From CBFHMJ01 sp965656875 (GTDB lineage Bacteria > Pseudomonadota > Gammaproteobacteria > Enterobacterales > Alteromonadaceae): DNA of 64,000 bases. Location of the stretch: the NCBI GenBank assembly GCA_965656875.1, contig CBFHMJ010000043.1:186001-250000 (forward strand). The letters are read 5' to 3'. Positions 52,095-61,705 of the stretch are shown piece by piece. The notes under the pieces are model-generated. The model had not been told where the DNA came from and ran no database searches. It saw only the letters and a list, made by a program, of their open reading frames with translations. Position 1 is the stretch's first letter; each line of letters begins with the position of its first letter. A program made the position numbers and the translations under genes.

Positions 52095-53414
52095 TTAAAA
52101 CTGTTCTTCTTCAGTAGAACCTGTCAGTGCAGTAACCGATGATTTACCACCCTGAATAACAGTCGTTACGTCATCGAAGTAACCCGTGCCAACTTCTTGC
52201 TGGTGAGCAACAAATGAGTAACCGCGATCTGCTGAAGCAAACTCAGTTTCCTGAAGTTCAACGTATGCAGACATATCGTTACGCGCATATTTATAAGCAA
52301 GGTCAAACATGTTGTACCACATGTTGTGAACACCAGCCAAAGTGATGAACTGATACTTATAACCCATCGCAGCCAATTCACGCTGGAACTTAGCGATTGT
52401 TGCGTCATCAAGGTTTTTACGCCAGTTAAATGACGGAGAACAGTTATAAGCAAGTAGTTTGCCTGGATATTTAGCATGAATAGCTTCAGCGAATTTACGC
52501 GCTTCATCTAAATCTGGAGTCGCTGTTTCACACCATAATAAATCTGCAATTGGCGCGTATGCCAGACCACGAGCGATTGCCTGTTCAATACCCGGCGTTA
52601 CGCGATAGAAACCTTCGCTGGTGCGCTCACCAGTACAGAACGCCTGATCATATGGGTCAACGTCTGAAGTTAGAAGGTCAGCGGCATTCGCGTCAGTACG
52701 TGCAAGAACAAGAGCAGGAACGCCCAGTACGTCAGCTGCTAAACGTGCCGCCTGAAGTTTTTGAACCGCTTCAGAAGTAGGAACCAGTACTTTACCACCC
52801 ATGTGACCACATTTTTTCACCGCAGCCAGCTGATCTTCAAAGTGAACACCAGAAGCTCCAGCCATAATCATATGCTTCATGAGTTCGTAGCCGTTAAGTA
52901 CGCCACCGAAACCAGCTTCTGCATCAGCAACGATTGGTGCGAAGTAATCAATGTAGTCTGAGTCGCCTGGACGAAGACCTTTCTGCCACTGAATCTGGTC
53001 AGCACGCGTGAAGCTGTTATTAATACGCTCAACAACCTTTGGTACTGAATCTACTGGATATAAAGACTGATCCGGATACATGCTCATTGCAGAGTTGTTA
53101 TCAGCTGCAACCTGCCAGCCTGAAAGATAAATTGCCTGAATACCTGCTTTAACCTGTTGAACTGCCTGACCACCAGTCAGCGCACCTAAACAGTTAACGT
53201 AGTCTTTGCCAAATTTTGCTTTTGAACCACCGTTAACCAGATCCCATAATTTTTCTGCGCCACGCTTCGCCAATGTGTGCTCAACTTTTACAGAACCTCG
53301 AAGACGAACAACATCTTCAGCCGAGTAATTACGCTCAACGCCTTTCCAACGAGGATTCGTTTCCCAGTCAGCTTTAATTGCATTTATTTCTTCAACAGGA
53401 TTGTAATTTGACAT
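52095..53414 (-). CDS. aceA: Isocitrate lyase
   Basis: 439 aa cytosolic enzyme splitting isocitrate to succinate and glyoxylate in the glyoxylate shunt. The signature with the catalytic Cys is KKCGHMGG, Cys202 (E. coli Cys195). Flanking motifs GGVLNGYELMKHMIMAGASGVHFEDQL and the NCSPSFNWRKNL loop are conserved. Length matches the E. coli type (434 aa). Divergent LysR gene; AceB lies beyond it on the same strand. A LysR-type dyad lies close to the start. Confidence 0.97.
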   Translation of the reverse strand: MSNYNPVEEINAIKADWETNPRWKGVERNYSAEDVVRLRGSVKVEHTLAKRGAEKLWDLVNGGSKAKFGKDYVNCLGALTGGQAVQQVKAGIQAIYLSGWQVAADNNSAMSMYPDQSLYPVDSVPKVVERINNSFTRADQIQWQKGLRPGDSDYIDYFAPIVADAEAGFGGVLNGYELMKHMIMAGASGVHFEDQLAAVKKCGHMGGKVLVPTSEAVQKLQAARLAADVLGVPALVLARTDANAADLLTSDVDPYDQAFCTGERTSEGFYRVTPGIEQAIARGLAYAPIADLLWCETATPDLDEARKFAEAIHAKYPGKLLAYNCSPSFNWRKNLDDATIAKFQRELAAMGYKYQFITLAGVHNMWYNMFDLAYKYARNDMSAYVELQETEFASADRGYSFVAHQQEVGTGYFDDVTTVIQGGKSSVTALTGSTEEEQF

Positions 53415-53432
53415 GGCTTATACCTTTAAACG

Positions 53433-53449
53433 TTGTATGTTGCTTACAA
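53433..53449. promoter_or_regulatory. LysR-type dyad upstream of aceA
   Basis: TTGTATGTTGCTTACAA: TTGTA and TACAA separated by seven bases, which fits the T-N11-A form of LysR operators. It lies 19-35 bases before the aceA start and 89 bases before the LysR start. Confidence 0.4.
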
Positions 53450-53537
53450 TTAATAAATCAGATTTTGATACTGCAAATACTAGGGTGAGCTGTTACAATT
53501 CATCCAATTTATAACTTAAATCCTCAGTATTTTTTCC

Positions 53538-54479
53538 ATGAATATATCTAAGATAGATTTGAACCTGTTGGTTTACCTTGATGTGCTTCTGCGAGAAAAG
53601 AATGTCACTCGCGCCGCTAACCAGCTAAACATCACTCAACCAGCAATGAGCAACGGGCTAAAACGCCTGCGAGAACTGTTGAATGATCCGGTTCTGGTCA
53701 GAACCAGTGAGGGTATGGTTCCTACTCAGCGAGCGTTGGAATTACAGCCAACTATTCGTGGCGTGATGTTCACATTAGAAGAAACATTGCAACCTAACAA
53801 AGAATTTGAACCTATTGAAAGTAAACGTGTTTTCAGGATAATGGCGAGTGACTACGCGGCTTCAGTTTTAATCCCGCCATTGCTAAATAAACTGCGTGAA
53901 TTAGCACCGCATACCACACTTGATATCATGACACCCAGTGACGTTTCTTTTCATGATGTCGAAAATGGTAAGGTTGATATGGCGATAAATCGCTTTGATG
54001 AATTGCCACAATCTTTTCACCAAAAAAGCATCTGGAAAGATCATTTTTCGTGCGTGGTAAACCATAATCACCCCATATTGAATGACTTTAATCTGGATTC
54101 TTACCTGAAAGCCAAGCATATCTGGGTCAGTAAAACCGGCTTTGGTATTGGCGTTGGAATGAACCCTGATGACGTAAGAAAGTTAGGCTGGGTTGACGAA
54201 GCTCTGGCTAAACTGGGTAAAACTCGCAATATCTCAGTGTTCACCCGTAACTATCACGTTGCACTTCATCTGGCCTGTGAGCAAGATCTTATCGCCACCC
54301 TGCCATCAAAAATGGCTCAGTTGAACGCGAATCGTGATGATGTCGTTATCCTTGATCCGCCCTTCCCTATCGCACCTTTTGAGCTAAGAATGATTTGGAG
54401 TGCCCTGTTGCACAGGGACTCTGGTCACATGTGGCTCCGACAATTAATTTCAGAGACCGTTACTGAAATGCAGGTATAA
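53538..54479 (+). CDS. LysR-family regulator between aceA and aceB
   Basis: 313 aa. N-terminal HTH (DLNLLVYLDVLLREKNVTRAANQLNITQPAMSNGLKRLREL), then a substrate-binding domain (about 90-305) of the NodD/LeuO-like subgroup. Placed divergently from aceA and upstream of aceB, it is a good candidate regulator of the glyoxylate shunt, a role taken by IclR in enterobacteria. This is inference from position. Confidence 0.92.
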   Translation: MNISKIDLNLLVYLDVLLREKNVTRAANQLNITQPAMSNGLKRLRELLNDPVLVRTSEGMVPTQRALELQPTIRGVMFTLEETLQPNKEFEPIESKRVFRIMASDYAASVLIPPLLNKLRELAPHTTLDIMTPSDVSFHDVENGKVDMAINRFDELPQSFHQKSIWKDHFSCVVNHNHPILNDFNLDSYLKAKHIWVSKTGFGIGVGMNPDDVRKLGWVDEALAKLGKTRNISVFTRNYHVALHLACEQDLIATLPSKMAQLNANRDDVVILDPPFPIAPFELRMIWSALLHRDSGHMWLRQLISETVTEMQV

Positions 54480-54508
54480 AAAAAGCGCAACGTTTGTTGC
54501 GCTTTTTC
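54478..54508. terminator. Bidirectional terminator between the LysR gene and aceB
   Basis: AGCGCAAC / GTTGCGCT stem with GTTT loop, flanked by AAAAAA and TTTTT. Confidence 0.92.
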
Positions 54509-54545
54509 GTTTTAAATCATAAGGTTTTCAAAAAAATCTGTCGGT

Positions 54546-56138
54546 TTATAAGTAGTCATATCCCGGCAGTGTCAAAAACTCGACAAGCTCTTCACTGGTG
54601 GTAATACGCGTTAGCATTTTCTTCGCTTCATCGTAATTCAGCGCCTGCCAGGCGTCGTCACCAATTTCACCAAGTACAACCTTTGACTCTTCTTCCAGGA
54701 AAGCCTCAAACAACTCATTCGTAATTAACTGACCATTAGACAAGGATTTACCGTGTTTAATCCATTGCCAGATTGACGCTCGAGAGATTTCCGCAGTAGC
54801 CGCATCTTCCATCAAACCATAAATTGGCACACAGCCTTTGCCTGAAATCCATGATGCAATATATTGCAATGCAACCCGAATATTCGTTCGCATGCCCGCT
54901 TCTGTACGTTCACCTTCACATGGTTCAAGTAAGTCAGCAGCAGTGACTTCAGCATCGTCTGCACGGGAAATGTGAAGCTGATTAGGTTTATCGCCAAGAT
55001 AGCTGTTTAACACGCCATTTGCGGTGTCTGCTAACCCAGGGTGAGCTATCCAGGTGCCGTCATGTCCGTTCTTCGCTTCCAGGTCTTTATCGTTAACGAC
55101 TTTCTTGAGGATGCCTTCATTTTCGACTGGATCTTTAGATGGAATAAAGGCAGCCATTCCACCCATAGCAAATGCGCCGCGTTTATGACAGGTCTTGATC
55201 AACAAGCGAGAATAAGCATTCAGGAAAGGCTTATCCATCGTCACCACCTGACGATCAGGCAAGACACGATCACTATGATTTTTAAGCGTTTTAATGTAAC
55301 TAAAGATATAATCCCAGCGACCACAATTTAAACCAACAATATGGTCTTTCATCGCGTGTAAAATTTCTTCCATTTCGAACACAGCCGGTAGCGTTTCGAT
55401 CAATACCGTCGCTCTGATGGTGCTTACAGGCACGTCAAAATATTTTTCGGTGTAACTAAATACATCATCCCACCATTTGGCTTCCTCATGACTCTGAAGC
55501 TTAGGCACGTAATAATAAACACCGCTACCTTTTTCCATACGTGATTGATAGTTATGAAAAAAGTACATTGCAAAATCAACCAGCGAACCCGGGATGATTT
55601 CACCATCAACTAATAAATGTTTTTCCATCAGATGCAGGCCACGCACACGCGCCAGCAACATCGCAGGATTATCATTTAATTTATAGAACTTACCTGACTT
55701 AGGATCGGTAAATTCAATCGTTCCTAGGTTAGCATCGCGTAGATTAATCTGTCCTTCAACGACACCATCCCAGGTTGGAGAGTGGCTGTCTTCAAAATCA
55801 GCCATGAATACTTTTACGTCAGCATTCAATGCATTAATAATCATTTTCCGGTCTACAGGACCAGTAATTTCTACGCGACGGTCTTGTAAATCTTCAGGAA
55901 TATCAGCGACTTTCCAGTCACCATCACGAATTGCCGCTGTATCTGTCAAAAAGTCTGGAAGTGCTCCAGCGTCAAAACGTTGTTGTTTTTCAATTCGAGT
56001 CTTCAACAATTGTTCAAGGCGCGGCTTAAATTCTCTGACTAAGCCGACAAGAAATTCACAGGCTGGTGCAGTAAATATGGCTTCATACTCAGGCCGTAGC
56101 TCACCATTAATCTGTAAGTCGTTGATCGTCTTTCCCAT
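54546..56138 (-). CDS. aceB: Malate synthase A
   Basis: 530 aa enzyme condensing glyoxylate with acetyl-CoA to malate, second step of the glyoxylate shunt. The signature KDHIVGLNCGRWDYIF is at 264-279, with VKVFMADFEDSHSPTW near 108 and the catalytic C-terminal domain. Size is that of the A form (about 530), not G (about 720). Pairs functionally with aceA on the same strand 1.1 kb away, the two being separated by an oppositely oriented LysR gene. Confidence 0.97.
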   Translation of the reverse strand: MGKTINDLQINGELRPEYEAIFTAPACEFLVGLVREFKPRLEQLLKTRIEKQQRFDAGALPDFLTDTAAIRDGDWKVADIPEDLQDRRVEITGPVDRKMIINALNADVKVFMADFEDSHSPTWDGVVEGQINLRDANLGTIEFTDPKSGKFYKLNDNPAMLLARVRGLHLMEKHLLVDGEIIPGSLVDFAMYFFHNYQSRMEKGSGVYYYVPKLQSHEEAKWWDDVFSYTEKYFDVPVSTIRATVLIETLPAVFEMEEILHAMKDHIVGLNCGRWDYIFSYIKTLKNHSDRVLPDRQVVTMDKPFLNAYSRLLIKTCHKRGAFAMGGMAAFIPSKDPVENEGILKKVVNDKDLEAKNGHDGTWIAHPGLADTANGVLNSYLGDKPNQLHISRADDAEVTAADLLEPCEGERTEAGMRTNIRVALQYIASWISGKGCVPIYGLMEDAATAEISRASIWQWIKHGKSLSNGQLITNELFEAFLEEESKVVLGEIGDDAWQALNYDEAKKMLTRITTSEELVEFLTLPGYDYL

Positions 56139-56554
56139 GTTTTGGCCTCTTTATGATTTTGGAATGTAATTCATTTCAAGCTACGACGATTATCCACCTT
56201 ATATCCAAGCCCGCAAAACTGGCTTGAGCGTAATACACATTACGCTAAAGTGAAGCGTCGAGGAGTAAACAAACCCTACTATAAGCACTTTCTATATTTG
56301 GTCGCTATTAATGGTCTTTATACCGTGTATAACGATTCTGCATCATGTACCAACATTTTGACGTATTCATGCTAATTCATTAGCCAGTTATCGGAGTCTG
56401 TCGATCTGTAAAGATGATTTTTGCATAAACATGCGTCACCTATCACAAGAAAAAGCTGTAACAACCCATAAAAAATAATTTTTAAAGTTGGCACAGCTAA
56501 TGCTTTATCAGTCCCGTAACACATTAAACGTCAAAAAATTTGCTGGAGATTCAG
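56139..56554. other. Divergent promoter region of aceB and the DUF2726 gene
   Basis: 416 bases, no gene. Contains a perfect 20-base palindrome (56227-56246) about 90 bases before the aceB start and an AT-rich stretch before the DUF2726 gene. Confidence 0.55.
56227..56246. promoter_or_regulatory. Palindrome upstream of aceB
   Basis: AGCGTAATACACATTACGCT: 8-bp perfect arms around ACAC. Candidate binding site for a dimeric regulator of aceB; it does not match the dyad before aceA. Confidence 0.4.
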
Positions 56555-57151
56555 ATGGAAATCATTTTGCTTTTATTAGTTGTACTGGTTGTTATTGTCG
56601 CGATGATCGCAAACCGCTTCACAGACAACAGCAATCCGTATCCATTTGTAAAGCGTGATGCTATTTATACAACCACAGAACGCGCATTTCTTAAATTACT
56701 GGAACAAGCTGTCGGAAATGATTACAAAATCATGACGCGAGTGCGCTTAACGGATGTAGTAGAAACAAAATCATCAGTCTCTTCTCGTTCAAAGAATTCA
56801 GCATTAATGAAGGCATCAGCAAAATCTATCGACTTCTTGCTATGCAATAAAGAAACCATGGCCGCCATCGCAGCCGTTGATCTGGTAAATAACGCGTCGA
56901 ATAATGGTCACAAATCTAAAAGTGACTGGTTCGTCAGTGGAGCCCTGGAGTCTGCCGGTATTCCACATATTCGAATCAAAGTAAAAGCGGGCTATAAAGC
57001 TGCTGAAGTTCGCGCTTGTATTGATTATAAACTTGGCAAGAAGCAAGCTCAGGCAAACCCAAGATTAATGCGCTACAAAGAATTACGTAATATGAAATCG
57101 AAGCCAGCAGCACCTTCTATTACTGAGAACACAGCATTAGCACAAGCCTGA
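56555..57151 (+). CDS. DUF2726 membrane-anchored protein
   Basis: 198 aa. One N-terminal membrane helix (about 2-22) and a cytoplasmic DUF2726 domain (about 35-165: YTTTERAFLKLLEQAVGNDYKIMTRVRLTDVV, KSIDFLLCN, DLVN, AGIPHIRIKV). This domain has a nuclease-like (PD-(D/E)xK-type) outline in some members but its function is not known. ATG 56555 is preferred, since GGAG is six bases upstream; a TTG at 56540 extends the frame. Confidence 0.85.
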   Translation: MEIILLLLVVLVVIVAMIANRFTDNSNPYPFVKRDAIYTTTERAFLKLLEQAVGNDYKIMTRVRLTDVVETKSSVSSRSKNSALMKASAKSIDFLLCNKETMAAIAAVDLVNNASNNGHKSKSDWFVSGALESAGIPHIRIKVKAGYKAAEVRACIDYKLGKKQAQANPRLMRYKELRNMKSKPAAPSITENTALAQA

Positions 57152-57180
57152 TTACACGTACCGAATCCTTATTACAGTTT

Positions 57181-57209
57181 GCCTCATGATTTTCATGGGG
57201 CTTTTTTTT
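57181..57209 (+). terminator. Terminator of the DUF2726 gene
   Basis: GCCTCATGA / TCATGGGGC stem (one G-U pair) with a TTT loop and T8. Confidence 0.92.
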
Positions 57210-57335
57210 GGCAGTCTGGATGGACATTCAATTGCAACGCCTTATAATTTCTTGCTAATCCAGCTACGACCAGTTTGATGCAAATCAGCAATAACTGGGA
57301 CTTTCACGCTAATTTATAACCCCCGGAATCATATT

Positions 57336-58028
57336 ATGACTATTGGTATTATCGGCGCGATGGAGCAAGAAGTTGCTATCCTGAAAGACGCTATCAATGA
57401 CTTAAAGACCCACGAAACGGGCAGCTACACCTTCTATCAGGGCACCATTGGCGATAAAGACGTTGTGCTGGTTCAATCAGGCATCGGTAAAGTAGCCGCT
57501 ACTATCGCAACTACCCTGTTAATTGACCACTTTAAACCGGATTACATTATCAATACCGGATCGGCTGGCGGTTTTGATCAAGAATTGAATGTTGGTGACA
57601 TCGTCATCTCCAGCGAGGTCCGCCACCATGATGTGGACGTAACAGCTTTTAATTACGAAATTGGTCAAGTGCCTGGCATGCCTGCCGCCTTCGTTGCTAA
57701 CGAAACCTTAAAAGCTGCAGCACGCACCAGCATCGAAAAGCTGGGCCATGCGAAAGTAAAAGAAGGTTTGATCACCACAGGTGATACCTTTATGTGTCAG
57801 CCTGAGTTGATTCAAAAAGCTCGCGACAATTTTCCGTCAATGCTGGCCGTAGAAATGGAAGGTGCAGCTATTGCACAAACCTGTCATCAACTTGACGTAC
57901 CCTTTGTCATTATTCGTTCATTAAGTGACATCGCAGGTAAAGAGTCTCCAGAATCATTTGATGCCTATATTGAAAAAGCATCAAAACATTCATCAGAAAT
58001 GGTGCTGGAATTACTTAACAACATCTAA
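57336..58028 (+). CDS. mtnN: 5'-methylthioadenosine/S-adenosylhomocysteine nucleosidase
   Basis: 230 aa cytosolic enzyme hydrolysing MTA and SAH to adenine and the thioribose sugars; part of methionine salvage and autoinducer-2 precursor supply. Conserved features: MTIGIIGAMEQEV with Glu12, SGIGKVAATIATTLL, NTGSAGG, VEMEGAAIAQ and the catalytic Asp in RSLSDIAG. Length matches the family. First gene of a probable three-gene operon; the CbiB-like gene follows 12 bases after. The gene order mtnN, cobD/cbiB-like, btuF is the one known from Vibrio. Confidence 0.97.
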   Translation: MTIGIIGAMEQEVAILKDAINDLKTHETGSYTFYQGTIGDKDVVLVQSGIGKVAATIATTLLIDHFKPDYIINTGSAGGFDQELNVGDIVISSEVRHHDVDVTAFNYEIGQVPGMPAAFVANETLKAAARTSIEKLGHAKVKEGLITTGDTFMCQPELIQKARDNFPSMLAVEMEGAAIAQTCHQLDVPFVIIRSLSDIAGKESPESFDAYIEKASKHSSEMVLELLNNI

Positions 58029-58040
58029 CAGGACCTCAGG

Positions 58041-59015
58041 ATGGAATCGCTGCTCAACTCAATACCACTGGAACCTGTCATTCTCCTGTTAGTCATTCTG
58101 ATTGAGCGACTTGCGCCGATTCCATCCAGCTACCACCCTGCCACTGTTTTTCGCTTTGTTGCCGAGAAAATGGCAAAGCGGGTTAATCCCAAAGAGGAAA
58201 GACCCGCCTTTCAGCGTCGCCTCTCCGGTTTACTCGGTATGCTTACCTTGTTGCTACCAGGCATTATCATTCTTATTGGCCTGTTATCACTGGCAGAATA
58301 TCCCGTATTTTTTGAAGGCATGTTACTTTATTTCAGTTTGTCCTGGTCCGGGCTGAAGAAAGATAGCCGAAAGGCTGCCGCCGCACTAAACAAAGGGCAT
58401 AAATCACTGGCAAGAGATCTATTGTCGCCGTGGCTGTTTCGCAAAACCAGCAATCTAAGCGAATTTGGTATCTGTAAAGCCGCACTTGAGGGGATTTTAC
58501 TGCGCTCTGTTAAATTTTATTTTTCTATCATTTTTTACTATTTACTGTTTGGTGGTGCTTTCGCATTCACCTGGCGAATGATGATAGAGCTTTCACATCA
58601 GTGGAATACCAAAGATTCTCACTTTAAAGAATTTGGCAAACCTGTGGCTTCACTGGTCAGTTTTTTTAACTGGCTACCGGGTCATATATTCGCATTCTCC
58701 CTCGCTCTGCTTAGAAATTTCTCTGACAGTACCCGCGTCTATAAACAAAATCTGGGAAACTGGCCTGATTCATCCTCATTGATTGTATTATCAACGGGCG
58801 CTGCAACATTAGGGGTCGAATTAGGTGGCCCACGTTTTTACCCTGATTCAACTCGAAAAGATGAACACAAAGTTCGATTAGCTAAGTTAGGTGCCGGACG
58901 AGCTGAACCCGGGCATATCAAACTGGCAACATCGGTCATCGAGCAATTATTATGGGTCTGGCTCAGCATGGTTGTTTTACTTCAATTAAGCGTCTTTGCC
59001 ATTAATACCTTCTGA
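58041..59015 (+). CDS. CobD/CbiB-family integral membrane protein
   Basis: 324 aa with about five membrane helices. The family hallmarks are IERLAPIPSSYHP at the start and RDLLSPWLFRKTSNLSEFGICKAALEGI, and near the end STGAATLGVELGGPRFYP. True CbiB (adenosylcobinamide-phosphate synthase) acts in cobalamin assembly; this divergent form, lacking a complete cobalamin pathway in the window, is usually annotated cobalamin biosynthesis protein and may serve salvage. Lies between mtnN and btuF and is probably co-transcribed. Confidence 0.85.
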   Translation: MESLLNSIPLEPVILLLVILIERLAPIPSSYHPATVFRFVAEKMAKRVNPKEERPAFQRRLSGLLGMLTLLLPGIIILIGLLSLAEYPVFFEGMLLYFSLSWSGLKKDSRKAAAALNKGHKSLARDLLSPWLFRKTSNLSEFGICKAALEGILLRSVKFYFSIIFYYLLFGGAFAFTWRMMIELSHQWNTKDSHFKEFGKPVASLVSFFNWLPGHIFAFSLALLRNFSDSTRVYKQNLGNWPDSSSLIVLSTGAATLGVELGGPRFYPDSTRKDEHKVRLAKLGAGRAEPGHIKLATSVIEQLLWVWLSMVVLLQLSVFAINTF

Positions 59016-59035
59016 TATAAAAACAGGCTTTTCTA

Positions 59036-59872
59036 ATGAAACTGATCTCATTAATACCCCTGATATTCACGCTATTGTTAAGCTTTTCCTCATTTATCAG
59101 TCATGGGGCTGAACATCGAGTTGTCGCATTAGCGCCTCATTTATCGGACTGGATGATAGCCCTGAAAGCAGAAGGATTACTGGTCGGTATCAGTGAAGCC
59201 GCAGGTAGCCCGGATAAACTGGCAGGAAAAGCAATTGTAGCGAATCATAACGGGGCTAATCTTGAAACGATTCTGACCCTTAAACCAACTCTGGTTCTTG
59301 GCTGGGGTGGTGGCAACAAACTTACCGACCTTAATAGGCTTAAACAATTTGGCCTGAATGTCTATGTTTCGTCACCAGTTACTTATGACGATATGACCAG
59401 AGAAATTGCCGAAATAGCAACATTGATCGACAAAGCAAAAACGGGCGCTAATGTCGTCTCCAGCTTTGAACAGGAACTCAATACATTACGACTTAAGTAC
59501 CAGGATAAACCGGAAAAATCGGTATTCTTTCAACTCTGGCATACGCCGATGACCACCATCGGTCCCGGCTCCTGGCCTGAGCAGGCACTCGCTGTTTGTC
59601 GGGGAAAGAACCTGTTCGATGACGTCAGTACACCTTATCCAACCGTTTCCGCAGAAACGGTTGTGCGTCGAAATCCTGACGCGATTGTGTTCTCTACTGC
59701 TGACGATGGTAAAGCCCTGTTTTCCACCTGGCAGAAATTTCCAGAAATGACCATCGTTAAGAATAATCGATACATTACAATTCACCCTGACTTACTGCAT
59801 CGATTGACACCCGATGTGATCACAGGTGTGAAGAAACTATGTGCTGGATTGCACCTGGATTTGTTGCAATAG
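59036..59872 (+). CDS. btuF: Cobalamin-binding periplasmic protein (BtuF-like)
   Basis: 278 aa. Signal peptide about 1-24 (SSFISHGAEHR). The mature protein starts with RVVALAPHLSDWMIALKAEGLLVGISEAA and has the helical-backbone type III binding-protein fold (KPTLVLGWGGGN; VVRRNPDAIVF). BtuF delivers cobalamin to the BtuCD transporter, whose genes are not in the window. Third gene of the mtnN cluster. Confidence 0.9.
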   Translation: MKLISLIPLIFTLLLSFSSFISHGAEHRVVALAPHLSDWMIALKAEGLLVGISEAAGSPDKLAGKAIVANHNGANLETILTLKPTLVLGWGGGNKLTDLNRLKQFGLNVYVSSPVTYDDMTREIAEIATLIDKAKTGANVVSSFEQELNTLRLKYQDKPEKSVFFQLWHTPMTTIGPGSWPEQALAVCRGKNLFDDVSTPYPTVSAETVVRRNPDAIVFSTADDGKALFSTWQKFPEMTIVKNNRYITIHPDLLHRLTPDVITGVKKLCAGLHLDLLQ

Positions 59873-60011
59873 CGAGTTGTCGAACTCAATGGCCTGCACT
59901 CTGAGTAAAATAGTTGAAAGAAAGCAGATTAATTGCATCCCGGTCTTATTTTCCAGTAAACTCTCATTAATTTAGAAATATCTAATTTTAATCCTACTGG
60001 AAGGTAAGACC

Positions 60012-60419
60012 ATGATAAAAAAGCTACTGGCCTCACTCGCCTGTCTGTTTTCCACATCACTATTTGCAGCCTACCCTGGCTCAAACCCGATCATTAGCCA
60101 AACCGAGTTGCAGCAACTTCAGTCTTCTGGAGAACGAATCATCGTTCTCGACGTCCGATCTCTGGATGAATACAATGAATCTCATGTGCCAGGCGCAATC
60201 AATATCCCACATACCGAAATGGCCAATAAAATTGAAAAGCTGATTACCGATAAACAACAATCCTTAGTGGTCTATTGTCGTTCTGGCTATCGTGCCTCTT
60301 TGGCTGAAAAGGTGCTGGCAGAAAAGGGCTATGACAATGTGAAACACCTGGACGGTGATATGAAAGGTTGGTTAGAAAAAGGTCTTCCGACCGAAAAACT
60401 AGCTACATCAAATAATTAA
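60012..60419 (+). CDS. Periplasmic rhodanese-domain protein
   Basis: 135 aa. Signal peptide about 1-20 (STSLFAAYPG), then one rhodanese domain: LDVRSLDEYNESHVPGAINIP, catalytic Cys89 in VYCRSGYRA and the closing LDGDMKGWLEKGLP. Active-site loop CRSGYR is of the sulfurtransferase type. Probable sulfur-transfer or thiol role in the periplasm; partner unknown. Confidence 0.9.
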   Translation: MIKKLLASLACLFSTSLFAAYPGSNPIISQTELQQLQSSGERIIVLDVRSLDEYNESHVPGAINIPHTEMANKIEKLITDKQQSLVVYCRSGYRASLAEKVLAEKGYDNVKHLDGDMKGWLEKGLPTEKLATSNN

Positions 60420-60442
60420 TTCAAATAATTAATCTCATGCAC

Positions 60443-60470
60443 AAAAAAGGCGCTCATGGCGCCTTTTCTT
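60443..60470. terminator. Bidirectional terminator between the rhodanese and tyrS genes
   Basis: AAAAAAGGCGC / GCGCCTTTTCTT around a TCATG loop; A and T tracts on both sides. Confidence 0.92.
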
Positions 60471-60502
60471 ATACGTATGATTTACAGCCTACCAGCTAAC
60501 GC

Positions 60503-61705
60503 TTAATTAACCGTTACTTTCGCAAACTTACGTTTGCCGACCTGATAAACCTGAGTAATACCTGCATCAATTTGCAATTTAGTATCGGTGACTTTGTCTT
60601 CACCATTCAACTTAACAGCGCCTTGTTTAATCATCCGCATCGCTTCTGAAGTAGTATTTACCAGGCCAGCTTCCTTAAGTAGATTAGCAATTGCAATCTG
60701 ACCACCTTCAGCGGTTACGGCTACTTCCGGCATGTCATCCGGCATCGCATTTTTCTGGAAACGCTGAATGAAATCCTGGTGTGCAGCTTCAGCAGCACCG
60801 TCATCATGGAAACGAGCAATGATTTCTTTAGCCAGCGTGATCTTGATATCACGAGGGTTTGCACCATCAGCAATTTGCTGACGGAAGCCCTGAATCTCTT
60901 CTAACGGACGGAAGCTAAGCAGATCGTAATAACGCCACATCAGTTCATCAGAAATCGACATAATTTTACCGAACATCTCAGTTGGCGTATCCGTAATGCC
61001 AATGTAGTTATTCAGTGATTTAGACATTTTTTGAACGCCATCCAGACCTTCAAGTAATGGCATCATCAATACACACTGAGGTGACTGCCCTTCTTCTTTC
61101 TGCAGCTCACGTCCCATCAACAGATTAAATCGCTGATCGGTACCACCTAATTCGACATCCGCTTTCAATGCGACTGAATCCCAACCCTGAACCAGTGGAT
61201 ATAAGAACTCATGGATAGCGATAGACTGACCACCAGCATAGCGCTTTTTAAAGTCATCACGCTCTAACATACGCGCAACGGTTTGGCGGGCAGCCAGTTT
61301 GATCATACCCGCTGCACCCAGTTCATCAAACCAGGTAGAGTTAAACGCTATGGTTGTTTTTTCTGGATCAAGAATCTTAAATACCTGCTCTTTATAGGTT
61401 TCAGCATTCTCCAGAATTTGCTCTTTTGTCAGAGGTTTACGGGTAGCGCTTTTGCCTGTTGGATCACCAATCAATCCAGTGAAATCACCAATCAGGAAAA
61501 TTACTTCGTGACCTAAGTCCTGAAATGTACGAAGTTTATTGATAAGAACCGTGTGGCCCAGGTGAAGATCAGGGGCTGTTGGATCAAAACCCGCTTTAAT
61601 ACGCAGTGGCTTGCCAGTTTTTAACTTTTCGATGAGTTCTTCTTCGATCAGAATCTCATCCGCTCCGCGCTTAATTTCAGCCAGAGCTTTATCCAGATCT
61701 GTCAT
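60503..61705 (-). CDS. tyrS: Tyrosyl-tRNA synthetase
   Basis: 400 aa. Class I motifs HLGH (48-51, in PTAPDLHLGHTVLINKL) and KMSKS (about 226-230), the tyrosine pocket and the C-terminal S4 domain (about 335-395, IANLLKEAGLVNTTSEAMRMIKQGAVKLNG). The TyrZ-like form with the PDLHLGHT sequence. The final valine-rich tail is normal. Confidence 0.97.
   Translation of the reverse strand: MTDLDKALAEIKRGADEILIEEELIEKLKTGKPLRIKAGFDPTAPDLHLGHTVLINKLRTFQDLGHEVIFLIGDFTGLIGDPTGKSATRKPLTKEQILENAETYKEQVFKILDPEKTTIAFNSTWFDELGAAGMIKLAARQTVARMLERDDFKKRYAGGQSIAIHEFLYPLVQGWDSVALKADVELGGTDQRFNLLMGRELQKEEGQSPQCVLMMPLLEGLDGVQKMSKSLNNYIGITDTPTEMFGKIMSISDELMWRYYDLLSFRPLEEIQGFRQQIADGANPRDIKITLAKEIIARFHDDGAAEAAHQDFIQRFQKNAMPDDMPEVAVTAEGGQIAIANLLKEAGLVNTTSEAMRMIKQGAVKLNGEDKVTDTKLQIDAGITQVYQVGKRKFAKVTVN

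Noticed and set aside
57152..57335. Cobalamin riboswitch before the mtnN-cbiB-btuF cluster
   Set aside because: The region is only 184 bases, includes the DUF2726 terminator, and no B12-box was recognised.
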